A DNA stretch of 64,000 bases from Bacillus sp. FSL K6-3431 (GCF_038002605.1 NZ_JBBOCT010000001.1:5270001-5334000); one strand, 5' to 3'; counted from the stretch's first letter, positions 21,420-31,277 are shown. A program made the numbers and translations. The notes: generated by a model not told the origin, from the sequence alone.

Positions 21420-22094
21420 ATGGATAAAAATTTACAAGGCATTGAATATTTACAACAGGGAAATTATGAAAAGGCAATTCAAATGTTTACAGAAACAATT
21501 GAGGAAAATCCGGGTGATCCAGTCGGCTATGTAAACTTTGCCAATGTGCTCATTTCTGTAGGGGATCCGTTGCGTGCGGAGGAGTTCTTAAAGCGTGCGC
21601 TTGAAATGGATGATAAAGCATCTGCGGCTTACTACAGCTATGGGAATCTTTATTTTAATCAAGAAAAATATGAAGAGGCTGCAGGCATGTTTGAAAAAGC
21701 CCTTCTTAATGGCTCTGAATCAAATGATTTGCTCTATATGCTAGGAATGTCCATGGTTAATCTTGGACAAAATGAACTTTCTCTGCCTTATTTACAAAGA
21801 AGTGTAGAGCTTGATGATAACGATACAGAAGCAGCTTTCCAATTTGGACTAGCACTAGCGAGAAATGGTGTATATGATGAGGCCATTAAACAATTGGAAA
21901 AAGTGGTGGAAGCAGTTCCGGAGCATACAGATGCTTATTATAATCTTGGCGTTGCATATGCAGCTCATTTTGAAGATGCAGAAAAAGCATTGGCAACATT
22001 TAATAAAGCACTTGCTATTCAACCTGATCATGTACTAGCTGGCAATGGAAAAAAACTGATGGAAACAGCATTAGCTGAAGGCAAAGAATCATAA
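21420..22094 (+). CDS. Tetratricopeptide-repeat protein YrrB
   Basis: The 224-residue soluble protein consists almost wholly of TPR units of 34 residues (for example GNYEKAIQMFTETIEENPGDPVGY, EKYEEAAGMFEKALLNG, GVYDEAIKQLEKVVEAVPEHTDAYYNLG), about six in a row. TPRs form a superhelix for protein-protein contact. B. subtilis YrrB (about 206 residues) lies in the same place between mnmA and recD2. Its partner is not indicated by the sequence. CGGAGTG precedes the ATG. Confidence 0.92.
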   Translation: MDKNLQGIEYLQQGNYEKAIQMFTETIEENPGDPVGYVNFANVLISVGDPLRAEEFLKRALEMDDKASAAYYSYGNLYFNQEKYEEAAGMFEKALLNGSESNDLLYMLGMSMVNLGQNELSLPYLQRSVELDDNDTEAAFQFGLALARNGVYDEAIKQLEKVVEAVPEHTDAYYNLGVAYAAHFEDAEKALATFNKALAIQPDHVLAGNGKKLMETALAEGKES

Positions 22095-22259
22095 ATTAAT
22101 TCATGGATAGCTTTAGCCTAGCTACATCGGGACATTCACAAGGTTAGATCTCACGGACGTTACAATTCTTAGTCTGTGCTCTATTCTTAAATGTTGCAGA
22201 CTTATACATATGTCGATGAGAAAGGTGCATGAACTTTCATATGAGAGGGGGTTCTAAAT

Positions 22260-24668
22260 ATGGAACAGCAAAATTCTCTTGATCTGTTTACGGAAAATGA
22301 AAAATATATTAAAGGTCGCCACTTAGTGACGATTTTCCATAATGAACAAAATTTATATTCTGTTATTCGAGTAAGAGTAGAAGATACAAATGATGAGAAT
22401 AAAGATAAGGAAGCTGTAATCACAGGATATTTTCCAAAAATACATGAACAAGAAACATATATATTTTACGGGCAATATAAGGATCATCCTAAATTTGGTG
22501 TACAGTTTCATGCCAGTCATTTTAAAAAGGAAATGCCACAAACTAAACAAGGTGTTGCTACATACTTATCTAGTGGTCTGTTTAAAGGGATTGGTAAAAA
22601 GACAGCGGAGCGAATTGTAGATGAGCTAGGTGAAAATGCAATTAGTCAAATTCTTCAACAACCTTCCCTGCTCGACAGCATCCCTAAACTACCTCCTGAA
22701 AAAGCGAAGGATTTATATGATTCGTTACTAGAGCATCAAGGTTTAGAACAAGTGATGATAGGCCTTAACCAATACGGATTTGGTCCACAAATATCAATGA
22801 AAATTTATCAAGCCTATAAAGAAGAGACATTGAAGGTTATAGAAGAAAATCCCTATCAGCTTATCGAAGCTGTGGAAGGGATAGGATTTGGAAGAGCAGA
22901 TGAACTAGGCTCTCAACTAGGTATAAATGGAAACCATCCAGACCGAATAAAAGCAGGCTGTCTATATGTTCTTGAACAAGCATGTTTACAAAATGGTCAT
23001 GTTTATTGTGATGTGGCTGATTTGCTAGAAGAAGTAAAAAGATTGTTGGAGGATAGCCAACCTATTGAGATTGCTTTCCAAGATATTTCTTCGGAATTAA
23101 TCAAACTAGAAGAAGAAGGAAAAATTGTTGGTGAAAACAAACGTGTATATATGCCATCACTTTATTTTTCGGAAAAGGGTATAGTCACAAATATTCAGCG
23201 AATACTGCAACAAAAAGAATATGCAGAGCAATTCCCTGAATCAGAATTTTTGATTGCGCTTGGTGATTTGGAGGAGAGACTTGATGTACAATATGCTCCA
23301 TCACAGAAAGAAGCGATCCAAACTGCATTAATGAGTCCTATGATGATTTTGACAGGTGGACCTGGTACAGGTAAAACAACTGTCATTAAAGGGATTGTGG
23401 AACTTTATGCAGAACTGCATGGCTGTTCACTGGACCCATACGCTTATAAAAAAGAAGAACCTTTTCCGGTATTATTAACTGCACCAACTGGTCGCGCAGC
23501 AAAAAGAATGTCCGAATCTACAGGTTTACCCGCAATGACCATTCATCGTTTGCTAGGAATGACTGGCCAAGAGGGTCTCGATAATGAGGACGAGCGGGAA
23601 ATTGACGGGAAGCTAATAATCGTCGATGAAATGTCAATGGTAGATACATGGCTGGCACATCAGCTTTTAAAAGCTTTACCAGAGCATATTCAAGTAATAT
23701 TTGTTGGCGATGAGGACCAACTTCCGTCTGTCGGGCCTGGTCAAGTGTTAAAAGATTTACTTAAATCTGAAACCATTCCAACCGTTCAATTAACCGACAT
23801 TTATAGGCAAGCTGAGGGTTCATCCATTATTGAACTTGCACACGAAATTAAAAAAGGGAAACTTCCTTCTGATTTGGTTAAACCACAAAGGGATCGTTCA
23901 TTTATTAGATGTCAATCCGCGCAAATTGGTGAAGCTGTGGAGAAAGTTGTCAAAAATGCAAAGCAAAAAGGGTATACGGCAAAAGATATTCAAGTGTTGG
24001 CTCCTATGTACAGGGGACCAGCAGGTATTGATAACTTGAATCGAATTTTGCAGGAGATTTTCAACTCAAATCCAGATGGTAAAAGAAAAGAACTTAATTT
24101 CGGTGATGTAAAGTATCGAATCGGCGATAAGGTTTTACAGCTCATTAACCAACCTGAGCAACATGTATTTAATGGAGATATGGGTGAAATAATCTCGATT
24201 TTTTATGCAAAAGAAAATACTGAGAAGCAAGATATGATCATCGTTGCTTTTGAAGGAACGGAAGTAACATATACAAGGGCCGATTTAAATCAAATTACCC
24301 ATGCATTTTGTTGCTCTATTCATAAGTCACAAGGAAGTGAATTTCCAATTGTCATTCTTCCAGTAGTAAAAAGCTATTATCGAATGCTCCGTAGAAATTT
24401 ACTTTACACCGCGATTACAAGAAGTAAGCAATTTTTAATATTATGTGGAGAAGAAAGTGCTTTTCGGATCGGAATTGAAAGGGAAGATGATCAAAAAAGA
24501 AAAACATCACTTTTTGAAAAACTATCCGAAGTAACCCCAGTTGTTTTTGATAATGAAAATGATGACGGTGAAAATATTTTGCCAGAGGTACTAACAGAGG
24601 AGTCTATGCACTTTATCAATCCTATGATTGGCATGGAAAATCTTACTCCTTATGATTTTGTTGGCTAA
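22260..24668 (+). CDS. recD2: ATP-dependent 5'-3' DNA helicase RecD2 (YrrC)
   Basis: RecD2 is a superfamily 1B helicase of bacteria lacking RecBC-type use of RecD, acting in replication-fork maintenance and repair. The 802-residue protein has the RecD2-specific N-terminal part (OB-like, then helix-hairpin-helix LFKGIGKKTAERIVDELG near 110), Walker A TGGPGTGKTT near 366, Walker B IIVDEMSMVD near 455, GDEDQLPSVGPG, and the C-terminal UvrD-like motif AFCCSIHKSQGSEFP. The length matches B. subtilis YrrC (about 798). GAGAGGGGG precedes the ATG. Confidence 0.96.
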   Translation: MEQQNSLDLFTENEKYIKGRHLVTIFHNEQNLYSVIRVRVEDTNDENKDKEAVITGYFPKIHEQETYIFYGQYKDHPKFGVQFHASHFKKEMPQTKQGVATYLSSGLFKGIGKKTAERIVDELGENAISQILQQPSLLDSIPKLPPEKAKDLYDSLLEHQGLEQVMIGLNQYGFGPQISMKIYQAYKEETLKVIEENPYQLIEAVEGIGFGRADELGSQLGINGNHPDRIKAGCLYVLEQACLQNGHVYCDVADLLEEVKRLLEDSQPIEIAFQDISSELIKLEEEGKIVGENKRVYMPSLYFSEKGIVTNIQRILQQKEYAEQFPESEFLIALGDLEERLDVQYAPSQKEAIQTALMSPMMILTGGPGTGKTTVIKGIVELYAELHGCSLDPYAYKKEEPFPVLLTAPTGRAAKRMSESTGLPAMTIHRLLGMTGQEGLDNEDEREIDGKLIIVDEMSMVDTWLAHQLLKALPEHIQVIFVGDEDQLPSVGPGQVLKDLLKSETIPTVQLTDIYRQAEGSSIIELAHEIKKGKLPSDLVKPQRDRSFIRCQSAQIGEAVEKVVKNAKQKGYTAKDIQVLAPMYRGPAGIDNLNRILQEIFNSNPDGKRKELNFGDVKYRIGDKVLQLINQPEQHVFNGDMGEIISIFYAKENTEKQDMIIVAFEGTEVTYTRADLNQITHAFCCSIHKSQGSEFPIVILPVVKSYYRMLRRNLLYTAITRSKQFLILCGEESAFRIGIEREDDQKRKTSLFEKLSEVTPVVFDNENDDGENILPEVLTEESMHFINPMIGMENLTPYDFVG

Positions 24669-24706
24669 GAGAAATAATAGAAATGTTCGAAAGGGTGGTG
24701 GATTCT

Positions 24707-25225
24707 TTGCGGACATTTTCTCTTTTAAAAGGGATGCCTGTTTATGGTGAACAAGGAGATATACTTGGGGAAGTTTGTGACATTTGTATTTGTGAGAATG
24801 GGAAAGTATCAGCTTTCCTACTCCAAGGTAAAGGATTGATTGGTAAGAAATTCAGACTTCCAATGGAACAGGTGTTTTCTTTTGGTGAAAATGGAATAAA
24901 GATTTCGGATCAAGGTGGTTTGTCGACATATAAAGAAAATGAAGGCGAATTTACAATGCACCATGCTCAGTCCATTTCAAAAAAAAATACCCTATCCAAT
25001 GATGGAGAGCAGTTAGGTTTACTTGATGATGTATATTTTTTGGAAGAAGTGGGAACAATCGTTGGATATGAACTGACCGATGGTTTCTTTTCTGACATAG
25101 CTCAAGGAAAACGAGTAATTCGGACTCCCAATCCACCACAGATTGGAAAGGATGCCATGATCGTGTCGGTTAATAAGCTGCGAGGTGGCAAAACCAATGA
25201 TGAAATGTCCGAATTGCCAAAGTAA
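24707..25225 (+). CDS. PRC-barrel domain protein (YrrD-like)
   Basis: The 172-residue protein contains two PRC-barrel-like halves, the first at about 8-70 (GMPVYGEQGDILGEVCDICI) and the second at about 95-165 (NDGEQLGLLDDVYFLEEVGTIVGYELTDG). PRC barrels occur in RNA-processing and photosynthetic proteins; the role of YrrD is unknown. The TTG at 24707 was chosen because AAGGGTGGTGG stands just upstream, giving MRTFSLLKGMPV. It follows recD2 as in B. subtilis. Confidence 0.85.
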   Translation: MRTFSLLKGMPVYGEQGDILGEVCDICICENGKVSAFLLQGKGLIGKKFRLPMEQVFSFGENGIKISDQGGLSTYKENEGEFTMHHAQSISKKNTLSNDGEQLGLLDDVYFLEEVGTIVGYELTDGFFSDIAQGKRVIRTPNPPQIGKDAMIVSVNKLRGGKTNDEMSELPK

Positions 25226-25385
25226 GGACCTTGGTAAAATAGGCGTCAACCAATACTATTGTTGGAACTGCTTCATTGAACTTTCAGTGGGCTCTAAAAC
25301 CATTCATACTCACCAAGTGGAAGAAGATGGTTCATTAAGCTCATTGGATGATTTGTTTGATGAGCGGGCAAGAAATTTAGGATAG
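25197..25385 (+). CDS. Small zinc-ribbon protein, 62 residues
   Basis: The frame begins at ATG 25197 with GAGGTGG 8 bp upstream, inside the end of the YrrD-like gene (29-bp overlap in another frame). The product has two CxxC knuckles, KCPNC and YCWNC, about 16 residues apart, which should bind one zinc, followed by an acidic tail (EEDGSLSSLDDLFDERARNLG). This is a typical Firmicutes zinc-ribbon peptide of unknown function. The strong site and following terminator support expression. Confidence 0.78.
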   Translation: MMKCPNCQSKDLGKIGVNQYYCWNCFIELSVGSKTIHTHQVEEDGSLSSLDDLFDERARNLG

Positions 25386-25390
25386 TAAAG

Positions 25391-25428
25391 TAAAAGTCGC
25401 CAATATTTGTGGCGGCTTTTATTTTTTT
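25391..25428 (+). terminator. Intrinsic terminator of the recD2-yrrD unit
   Basis: TAAAAGTCGCCA pairs with TGGCGGCTTTTA (one G-U) and is followed by a run of seven T residues. Confidence 0.9.
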
Positions 25429-25479
25429 GTAAGACACCTTTCCTAAAGGTTTATCTGTATGTAGTTTAGGTTTAGTAGC

Positions 25480-25575
25480 CCAAGGGCTACAAACCCCAGG
25501 ATTCTTTTACGAAATCCGTCTCATAAACCTAACCTTCGCGGCCTTAAAAGAGCCTTGCGCTTGCACATTTCTTTA
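25480..25575. repeat. Degraded intergenic repeat before the AI-2E transporter gene
   Basis: The stretch contains AAGGGCTAC, CCTTCGCGGCC and GCGCTTGCAC elements that resemble the ends of the other intergenic blocks. Similarity is weak and boundaries are uncertain. Confidence 0.3.
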
Positions 25576-25631
25576 TTTTTCAGTTATATTCTTGCTTGTT
25601 TACGGAAAACTACCTCTATGGAGGGGATGAA

Positions 25632-26702
25632 TTGAAGCAATCACGATTAACGATACTATATAGATTTGGTCTCATTTTGCTTGTTTTTATTATCTTATAT
25701 TGTTTTTTATTACTAAAACCATTATGGAAACCAGTTCTTATGGTGGTATTAATTGGCTTGATTCCTTTCATATTAGGTGGCTTTATTGCCTTTTTACTTA
25801 GTCCGCTTGTAGAAAAAATGGAAGCATTAGGATTAAAAAGAAATTGGGCAATAACAGTTATATATGTCTTATTTTTTGGCGGTATTGGTTTTGGTCTTTA
25901 TTTAGGTTTCCCATTGCTGATTAAACAGATGAAGCAATTTTCTGATCAGATTCCCGAATTAGCTGGATATTATAAGCATTTGGTGCAAAATATAGAGGCC
26001 TCGACTTCTCGTTGGCCAGATGGTGTACAATTGCAAATGGAAGAGCGTATAAATGACTTCGAATTATGGCTGAATGGATTCATTGAAAAAAGCATTAAAT
26101 TGTTAATGGGGCTCCTAAATTTTATTTTAGTACTTCTTGTCATTCCTTTCATATCGTTTTATTTATTAAAAGATATTCACTTAGTAAAAAGAGCGGCATG
26201 GTATATGACTCCAAAGAAATGGCGTAGTAATGCCATTGAGTTTATGTCGGCTGTGAACATATCATTAGGTAGCTATGTGAGAGGACAAATGATTGTATGT
26301 GGGATTGTAGGTGGGGCAGCGGCGGTGCTGTTTTGGATCATTGGGATCCAATATCCAATATTGCTTGGTGCAATCATCGCTATAACAAATATTATTCCAT
26401 ATTTCGGGCCATTAATTGGTGTTATCCCCGTATTAGTTATTGCATTATTATCTTCTGTAAATCAAGCTATTCTCGCAGCAGTTATCGTCTTTGTTTTGCA
26501 ATTTATTGAGGGGAATATATTATCGCCCTATATTGTCGGGAAATCTCTACAAATGCATCCTTTATTCATTATTGGTGCTTTAATTATAGGTGGAGAGGCT
26601 GCTGGAGTCATTGGATTAATTATTGCAGTGCCGATTTTAGCTATTATAAAAATTGCTGTCGTCCATTCCCGAGATTATTTAATCAAAGAAAAACAACCTT
26701 AA
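25632..26702 (+). CDS. AI-2E family membrane transporter (YrrI-like)
   Basis: The 356-residue protein has about eight hydrophobic segments: two near the N terminus, one near 75-95, one near 155-180, then a cluster from about 215 to 345. It shows the family pattern PFILGGFIAFLLSPLVEKME and the C-terminal region IEGNILSPYIVGKSLQMHPL. AI-2E/PerM-family members export small molecules or act in Na+/H+ exchange; the substrate here cannot be read from sequence. The TTG at 25632 follows GGAGGGG. The position next to alaS matches B. subtilis yrrI. Confidence 0.9.
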   Translation: MKQSRLTILYRFGLILLVFIILYCFLLLKPLWKPVLMVVLIGLIPFILGGFIAFLLSPLVEKMEALGLKRNWAITVIYVLFFGGIGFGLYLGFPLLIKQMKQFSDQIPELAGYYKHLVQNIEASTSRWPDGVQLQMEERINDFELWLNGFIEKSIKLLMGLLNFILVLLVIPFISFYLLKDIHLVKRAAWYMTPKKWRSNAIEFMSAVNISLGSYVRGQMIVCGIVGGAAAVLFWIIGIQYPILLGAIIAITNIIPYFGPLIGVIPVLVIALLSSVNQAILAAVIVFVLQFIEGNILSPYIVGKSLQMHPLFIIGALIIGGEAAGVIGLIIAVPILAIIKIAVVHSRDYLIKEKQP

Positions 26703-26755
26703 CATTGACAAGAGTACATTTCATTTCTATAATTTTCATATACATTTATATTTAA

Positions 26756-26970
26756 GTGCGTGTTCAAATAGGAGGATAAAAAGGGCCAAGAAGTTCTAGG
26801 AAGCGAAGCCTTCAAGTACCGGAGTGCTTGCTCAGGATGTGCTGGCTTCTGTGTTGCTCACAGGACGTGAGCGATCTTATCAGAAGATCCATTCCCATAC
26901 GTGAGGAGCGGAGAAGCAAGCTGACAATGAAATTCGACAGCCATTTTTACCAAACTTTTTGAACATCGTC
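26756..26970 (-). mobile_element. MITE-like element, copy 1 (215 bp)
   Basis: The ends GTGCGTGTTCAAA and TTTGAACATCGTC form imperfect terminal inverted repeats. A perfect 5-bp direct repeat TTTAA flanks the element (26751-26755 and 26971-26975). The core hairpin GCTCAC-AGGAC-GTGAGC (26856-26872) and the flanking CTTCTGTGTT are shared in reverse complement with the copies at 55193 and 58546. There is no transposase frame. Confidence 0.82.
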
Positions 26971-26995
26971 TTTAATGAAAAATTGAGGACGGATC

Positions 26996-27001
26996 TATAA
27001 T
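26996..27001 (+). promoter_or_regulatory. -10 element of the alaS leader
   Basis: A perfect TATAAT stands just before the T-box leader. The -35 region (about 26972-26978, TTAATGA) is weak and overlaps the duplication made by the upstream MITE-like element. Confidence 0.55.
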
Positions 27002-27007
27002 GTTAAC

Positions 27008-27232
27008 ACCCATCTGAGCAAATTATTTTGCGGAAGAGAGGAATTTCCAAGGCTGAAAGGAATTCTAGATGAAGGATAACATTCGCTAATCCTGAGAGCA
27101 GCTAATCCCTGCCGTTCACCGCGTTAAGGTACTGAGGTAAAAGAGGCATATTCTTTGCTCTTTTAAAATCAGGGTGGTACCGCGATCAAAAAGCTTCGCC
27201 CCTGTCCAGGGATGGAGCTTTTTTTGTTTTTT
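27008..27232 (+). promoter_or_regulatory. T-box riboswitch controlling alaS
   Basis: Stem I (GAAGAGAGGAATTTCCAAGG, GCTGAAAGGAATTC) leads to the specifier GCT (Ala) followed by A at 27085-27088. The T-box sequence AGGGTGGTACCGCG lies at 27171-27184 and the terminator (AAAGCTTCGCCCCTG with CAGGGATGGAGCTTT, then a T-run) ends near 27230. Uncharged tRNA-Ala should allow readthrough into alaS. Confidence 0.94.
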
Positions 27233-27255
27233 TAAAATAAATTGGAGGTAATTTA

Positions 27256-29889
27256 ATGAAGAATTTAACTGGTGCGCAAATTAGGCAAATGTATGTAGAC
27301 TTTTTTACAGAAAAAGGACATCAGGTGGAACCAAGCGCTTCCCTCGTTCCCCATGATGATCCGACGCTTTTATGGATTAACAGTGGAGTGGCAACATTAA
27401 AGAAATATTTTGATGGGCGCGAGATCCCGGAAAATCCTAGAATTGTAAACGCGCAAAAGTCGATTAGAACAAATGATATAGAAAATGTAGGAAAAACCGC
27501 TAGACATCATACCTTTTTTGAAATGCTCGGTAACTTTTCCATTGGTGACTATTTTAAAGAAGAAGCGATTGAATGGGCATGGGAATTTTTAACGAGCCCG
27601 AAATGGATTGGATTTGAACAAGAAAAGCTATCTGTTACGATTCACCCTGAAGATGATGAAGCATTTGATCTATGGAATAAAAAGATCGGATTGCCTGAAG
27701 AACGTATCATCCGGTTGGAAGAAAACTTTTGGGATATTGGTGAGGGACCAAGTGGCCCTAATACAGAAATTTTTTATGACCGCGGACCTGATTATGGAAA
27801 TGATCCAGAAGATCCTGAACTATTCCCAGGTGGAGAAAATGAACGCTATTTGGAAATTTGGAATCTTGTATTTTCCCAATTCAACCATAATCCAGATGGA
27901 ACATACACGCCACTACCAAAGAAAAACATTGATACAGGTATGGGACTGGAACGTATGGCCTCTGTTATCCAAAATGTTCCGACGAACTTCGATACGGATT
28001 TGTTTATCCCAATCATAAAAGAAACAGAAAATATTTCTGGTCGTTCATATGGATCCAATAATGAAACAGATACAGCCTTTAAAGTAGTGGCAGATCATAT
28101 TCGAACTGTAACTTTTGCTATTGCGGATGGAGCGCTACCTTCAAATGAAGGAAGAGGTTATGTATTAAGGAGGTTGTTACGCCGCGCTGTTCGTTATGCA
28201 AAAAAGATCAACATTAACAGACCTTTCATGTATGAACTCGTTTCTGTTGTTGGAGAAGTGATGAAGGACTATTATCCTAATGTTGTTGAAAAAACGGAGT
28301 TTGTCCAACAGGTGATTAAAAATGAAGAAGAACGTTTTCATGAAACGTTGAATGAAGGCCTAGCGATCCTATCTGCTGTTATTCGCAACGCAAAAGCAGA
28401 AGGTAAAAAAATGATTCCGGGTGCAGAAGTCTTTAAATTATATGACACATATGGATTCCCAGTAGAATTAACAGAAGAATATGCAGAAGATGAACATATG
28501 CAAGTCGATCATGCTGGCTTTGAAGTGGCAATGACTGAACAGCGTGAACGAGCTCGTTCTGCACGTCAAGATTCAGGATCGATGCAAGTGCAAGGTGGAA
28601 TTCTGGGAGAAGTGAAAGCTGCAAGTGAATTTATCGGCTATAATCAATTGTCAGCTGAGACTGTCGTCAATACAATTATTAAAAATGACGAATTAGTCAA
28701 TGAGGCATATGTAGGAGAAAAAGTAGAATTTATTCTGGATGAAACACCTTTCTATGCGGAAAGCGGTGGACAGATCGCTGATAAAGGAATACTTATAGCT
28801 GAGGGATTACTCATTAAAGTGGAAGAAGTGCAAAAAGCACCGAATGGACAAAATCTTCATTCAGCAATCGTCGAACAAGGTGTGTTTAAATCTGGCATGC
28901 AGGTAATAGCTAAAGTAGATGAGCAAAATCGCGGTAAAGTAGTGAAAAACCATACGGCAACTCATTTACTACACCAAGCATTAAAAGATGTCCTTGGCAC
29001 ACATGTGAATCAAGCAGGTTCTCTTGTTGGACCCGAACGTCTTCGGTTTGACTTTTCTCACTTTGGCCAAGTGAAACCAGAAGAATTAAAACGAATTGAA
29101 ACGATTGTTAATGAGAAAATATGGGCTAATATGACAGTTGATACATCAAATAAAAATATCGAGGAAGCAAAAGCGATGGGTGCTATGGCACTATTCGGCG
29201 AAAAATATGGTAATATCGTTAGGGTTGTTGCTATTGATGGTTATAGTTTAGAATTATGCGGTGGCTGTCATGTCACAAATACTTCTGCAATTGGTTTATT
29301 TAAAATAGTTTCTGAAGCAGGAATTGGTGCGGGAACACGTAGAATTGAAGCTGTGACGGGTGAAGCAGCTTACGAACTAATGAATGGAGAAATTGAAAGA
29401 ATCCAAGTAATTTCCGGTCTTTTAAAAACAAAGCCTAAAGATGTTGTTAATCGTACCGAAATGCTCCTTAACGAGCTAAAAGAACTCCAACGCGAAAAAG
29501 AATCACTTACAGCCAAATTGGCAAATATTGAAGCAGGTAGTATGCTTGATCACATCCAAGAAGTGGAAGGTATAAAAGTGGTTGTTCATCAAGTGCAAGC
29601 AGCTGATATGAACACACTTCGTAATATGGCAGATGATTTAAAACAAAAATTAGGATCAGGTATTATCGTATTAGCTTCAGGACAGAACGGTAAAGTAAAT
29701 ATTATTGCTGCTGTCACGAAAGATCTGATTGAAAAAGGTTACCATGCTGGAAAACTAGTGAAAGAAGTAGCAACTAGATGCGGTGGTGGTGGCGGTGGAC
29801 GCCCGGATATGGCTCAAGCAGGTGGAAAAGATCCAAGTAAAATAGAAGAAGCACTTGCATTTGTTGCAGATTGGGTGAAAACCGTTTGA
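27256..29889 (+). CDS. alaS: Alanyl-tRNA synthetase
   Basis: AlaS charges tRNA-Ala and edits Ser and Gly mischarging. The 877-residue protein has the N-terminal class II core ([24 protein letters not shown], the first residues of motif 1), the editing-domain zinc/active-site motif HTATH near 567-571 and CGGCH near 669-673, and a C-terminal oligomerisation domain ending in [17 protein letters not shown]. The length equals B. subtilis AlaS. GGAGGTAAT precedes the ATG, and expression is set by the T-box just upstream. Confidence 0.98.
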   Translation: MKNLTGAQIRQMYVDFFTEKGHQVEPSASLVPHDDPTLLWINSGVATLKKYFDGREIPENPRIVNAQKSIRTNDIENVGKTARHHTFFEMLGNFSIGDYFKEEAIEWAWEFLTSPKWIGFEQEKLSVTIHPEDDEAFDLWNKKIGLPEERIIRLEENFWDIGEGPSGPNTEIFYDRGPDYGNDPEDPELFPGGENERYLEIWNLVFSQFNHNPDGTYTPLPKKNIDTGMGLERMASVIQNVPTNFDTDLFIPIIKETENISGRSYGSNNETDTAFKVVADHIRTVTFAIADGALPSNEGRGYVLRRLLRRAVRYAKKININRPFMYELVSVVGEVMKDYYPNVVEKTEFVQQVIKNEEERFHETLNEGLAILSAVIRNAKAEGKKMIPGAEVFKLYDTYGFPVELTEEYAEDEHMQVDHAGFEVAMTEQRERARSARQDSGSMQVQGGILGEVKAASEFIGYNQLSAETVVNTIIKNDELVNEAYVGEKVEFILDETPFYAESGGQIADKGILIAEGLLIKVEEVQKAPNGQNLHSAIVEQGVFKSGMQVIAKVDEQNRGKVVKNHTATHLLHQALKDVLGTHVNQAGSLVGPERLRFDFSHFGQVKPEELKRIETIVNEKIWANMTVDTSNKNIEEAKAMGAMALFGEKYGNIVRVVAIDGYSLELCGGCHVTNTSAIGLFKIVSEAGIGAGTRRIEAVTGEAAYELMNGEIERIQVISGLLKTKPKDVVNRTEMLLNELKELQREKESLTAKLANIEAGSMLDHIQEVEGIKVVVHQVQAADMNTLRNMADDLKQKLGSGIIVLASGQNGKVNIIAAVTKDLIEKGYHAGKLVKEVATRCGGGGGGRPDMAQAGGKDPSKIEEALAFVADWVKTV

Positions 29890-29978
29890 TTCTATACTGA
29901 ATTCATGTACAATGAAAGTAATGTTAATTTAACAATTAAGTCTATCTAGAAATGATAGTCTTAAGAGGGGTGTTGTCA

Positions 29979-30245
29979 ATGAGCTCTTTTGATAAAACGA
30001 TGCGTTTTGATTTTCAAGAAGACCCGATGGAGCAGGAAGTCAAGGACGTACTTCTACATGTACACGGTGCACTTCAAGAAAAAGGTTATCATCCAATTAA
30101 CCAAATTGTTGGCTACTTGCTGTCTGGAGACCCTGCATATATTCCAAGACATCAAGACGCACGCAATATTATCAGAAAGCTGGAACGGGACGAAATCATC
30201 GAGGAACTGGTGAAGTCGTATTTAAAACAACATCGTGAGGGATAA
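29979..30245 (+). CDS. ireB: IreB family regulatory phosphoprotein (YrzL, UPF0297)
   Basis: The 88-residue protein starts [12 protein letters not shown] and includes [21 protein letters not shown], the conserved core of IreB. In Enterococcus faecalis IreB is phosphorylated by the Ser/Thr kinase IreK and affects cephalosporin resistance; the threonine pair used there is less clear here. AAGAGGGG precedes ATG 29979. It stands in the conserved ireB-ruvX-yrzB row, with ruvX 3 bp downstream. Confidence 0.93.
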   Translation: MSSFDKTMRFDFQEDPMEQEVKDVLLHVHGALQEKGYHPINQIVGYLLSGDPAYIPRHQDARNIIRKLERDEIIEELVKSYLKQHREG

Positions 30246-30248
30246 TAG

Positions 30249-30665
30249 ATGAGAATTATGGGCCTTGATGTTGGAACCAAAACGATTGGTGTGGCTCTAA
30301 GCGATGAAATGGGATGGACTGCCCAGGGATTGGAAACCATAGCAATTAATGAAGAAAAAAAAAGGTTTGGATTCCAGCGAATTGGTGAAATTATTAAAGA
30401 GTACGATGTACAGCAAATCATTGTAGGTTTGCCTAAAAACATGAATAATACGATCGGCCCGCGCGGGGAAGCCTCACAACATTTTGCTGAAATGTTAATC
30501 GACACATTTCAGCTTCCCGTTAAGCTTTGGGATGAAAGACTAAGCACCGTTGCAGCAGAACGTGTGCTACTTGAAGCTGATGTTAGCAGAAAAAAGCGCA
30601 AGAAAGTTATTGATAAATTGGCGGCTACAATGATTTTGCAAGGGTTTTTAGATAGTCAACAATAA
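30249..30665 (+). CDS. ruvX: Holliday junction resolvase-like protein RuvX (YqgF/YrrK)
   Basis: The 138-residue RNase H-fold protein has the family pattern [16 protein letters not shown] with the catalytic aspartate at residue 6, [15 protein letters not shown] near 59 and [13 protein letters not shown] near 97. In E. coli YqgF takes part in 16S rRNA 5' maturation and in Mycobacterium it resolves Holliday junctions; which role dominates here is open. It is coupled to ireB and yrzB. Confidence 0.95.
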   Translation: MRIMGLDVGTKTIGVALSDEMGWTAQGLETIAINEEKKRFGFQRIGEIIKEYDVQQIIVGLPKNMNNTIGPRGEASQHFAEMLIDTFQLPVKLWDERLSTVAAERVLLEADVSRKKRKKVIDKLAATMILQGFLDSQQ

Positions 30666-30678
30666 TGAGGTGAAGAAA

Positions 30679-30969
30679 ATGGAAAACGGTGAAAAACATA
30701 TTACAGTAGTAGATGAAAACGGTAATGAACAATTACACGAAGTTCTTTTCACATTTGATTCAGATGAATTTAATAAATCTTACGTACTATACTTCCCGGT
30801 GGGTGCCGAAGAAGATGAGAATGAAGAAATTGAAATTCAAGCTTCTGCCTATGTGCAAAATGAAGAAGGCGAAGAAGGCAGCCTTCAGCCAATTGAAAGC
30901 GATGAAGAGTGGGAAATGATCGAAGAAATGTTAAATACCTTCCTTGATGAGGAAGAAACAGCAGAATAA
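30679..30969 (+). CDS. DUF1292 acidic protein (YrzB, UPF0473)
   Basis: The 96-residue protein is strongly acidic, with the DUF1292 pattern [24 protein letters not shown] then KSYVLYFP and a Glu-rich tail ([20 protein letters not shown]). Function is unknown, but linkage to ireB and ruvX is widespread in Firmicutes. GAGGTGA stands 7 bp before ATG 30679. Confidence 0.93.
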   Translation: MENGEKHITVVDENGNEQLHEVLFTFDSDEFNKSYVLYFPVGAEEDENEEIEIQASAYVQNEEGEEGSLQPIESDEEWEMIEEMLNTFLDEEETAE

Positions 30970-30973
30970 AGTT

Positions 30974-31004
30974 AAAAGCTGGTCCAATATGGATCAGCTT
31001 TTTT
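30974..31004 (+). terminator. Intrinsic terminator after yrzB
   Basis: AAAGCTGGTCCA pairs with TGGATCAGCTTT (one G-U) around ATA and ends in a T-run. It closes the alaS-ireB-ruvX-yrzB unit. Confidence 0.88.
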
Positions 31005-31034
31005 GATATGAATAGACAATGTTTTTAAGATAAG

Positions 31035-31277
31035 AAGTAACGCGCGAACATGATGTGGAGGTAAGCTCTTACCATATAAGGTCACACAGACGCGATAGAC
31101 AACCAGGACGAGGGGCTACAAGACTCAATGTCCCCAGTCCAAACATTGGGGAATGAGCAAGGTGCCTGTGCTTTTCGTTGATTTAACATTTTTCGAGTGA
31201 AAAAAACAAATTATATAGTATAATGAACAAGTGTATTTATTAGATGCGAACATGTATCCGGAAGGGGGATTGCCGAA
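31035..31277. other. Intergenic region before mltG with repeat remnant and -10 element
   Basis: A GC-richer 145-bp block (31035-31180) ends in GTGCCTGTGCTTTTCG like other intergenic repeats and has a small hairpin TCCCCA/TGGGGA near 31131-31152. TATAAT at 31219-31224 is a perfect -10 hexamer for mltG, but I see no good -35. Confidence 0.45.
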
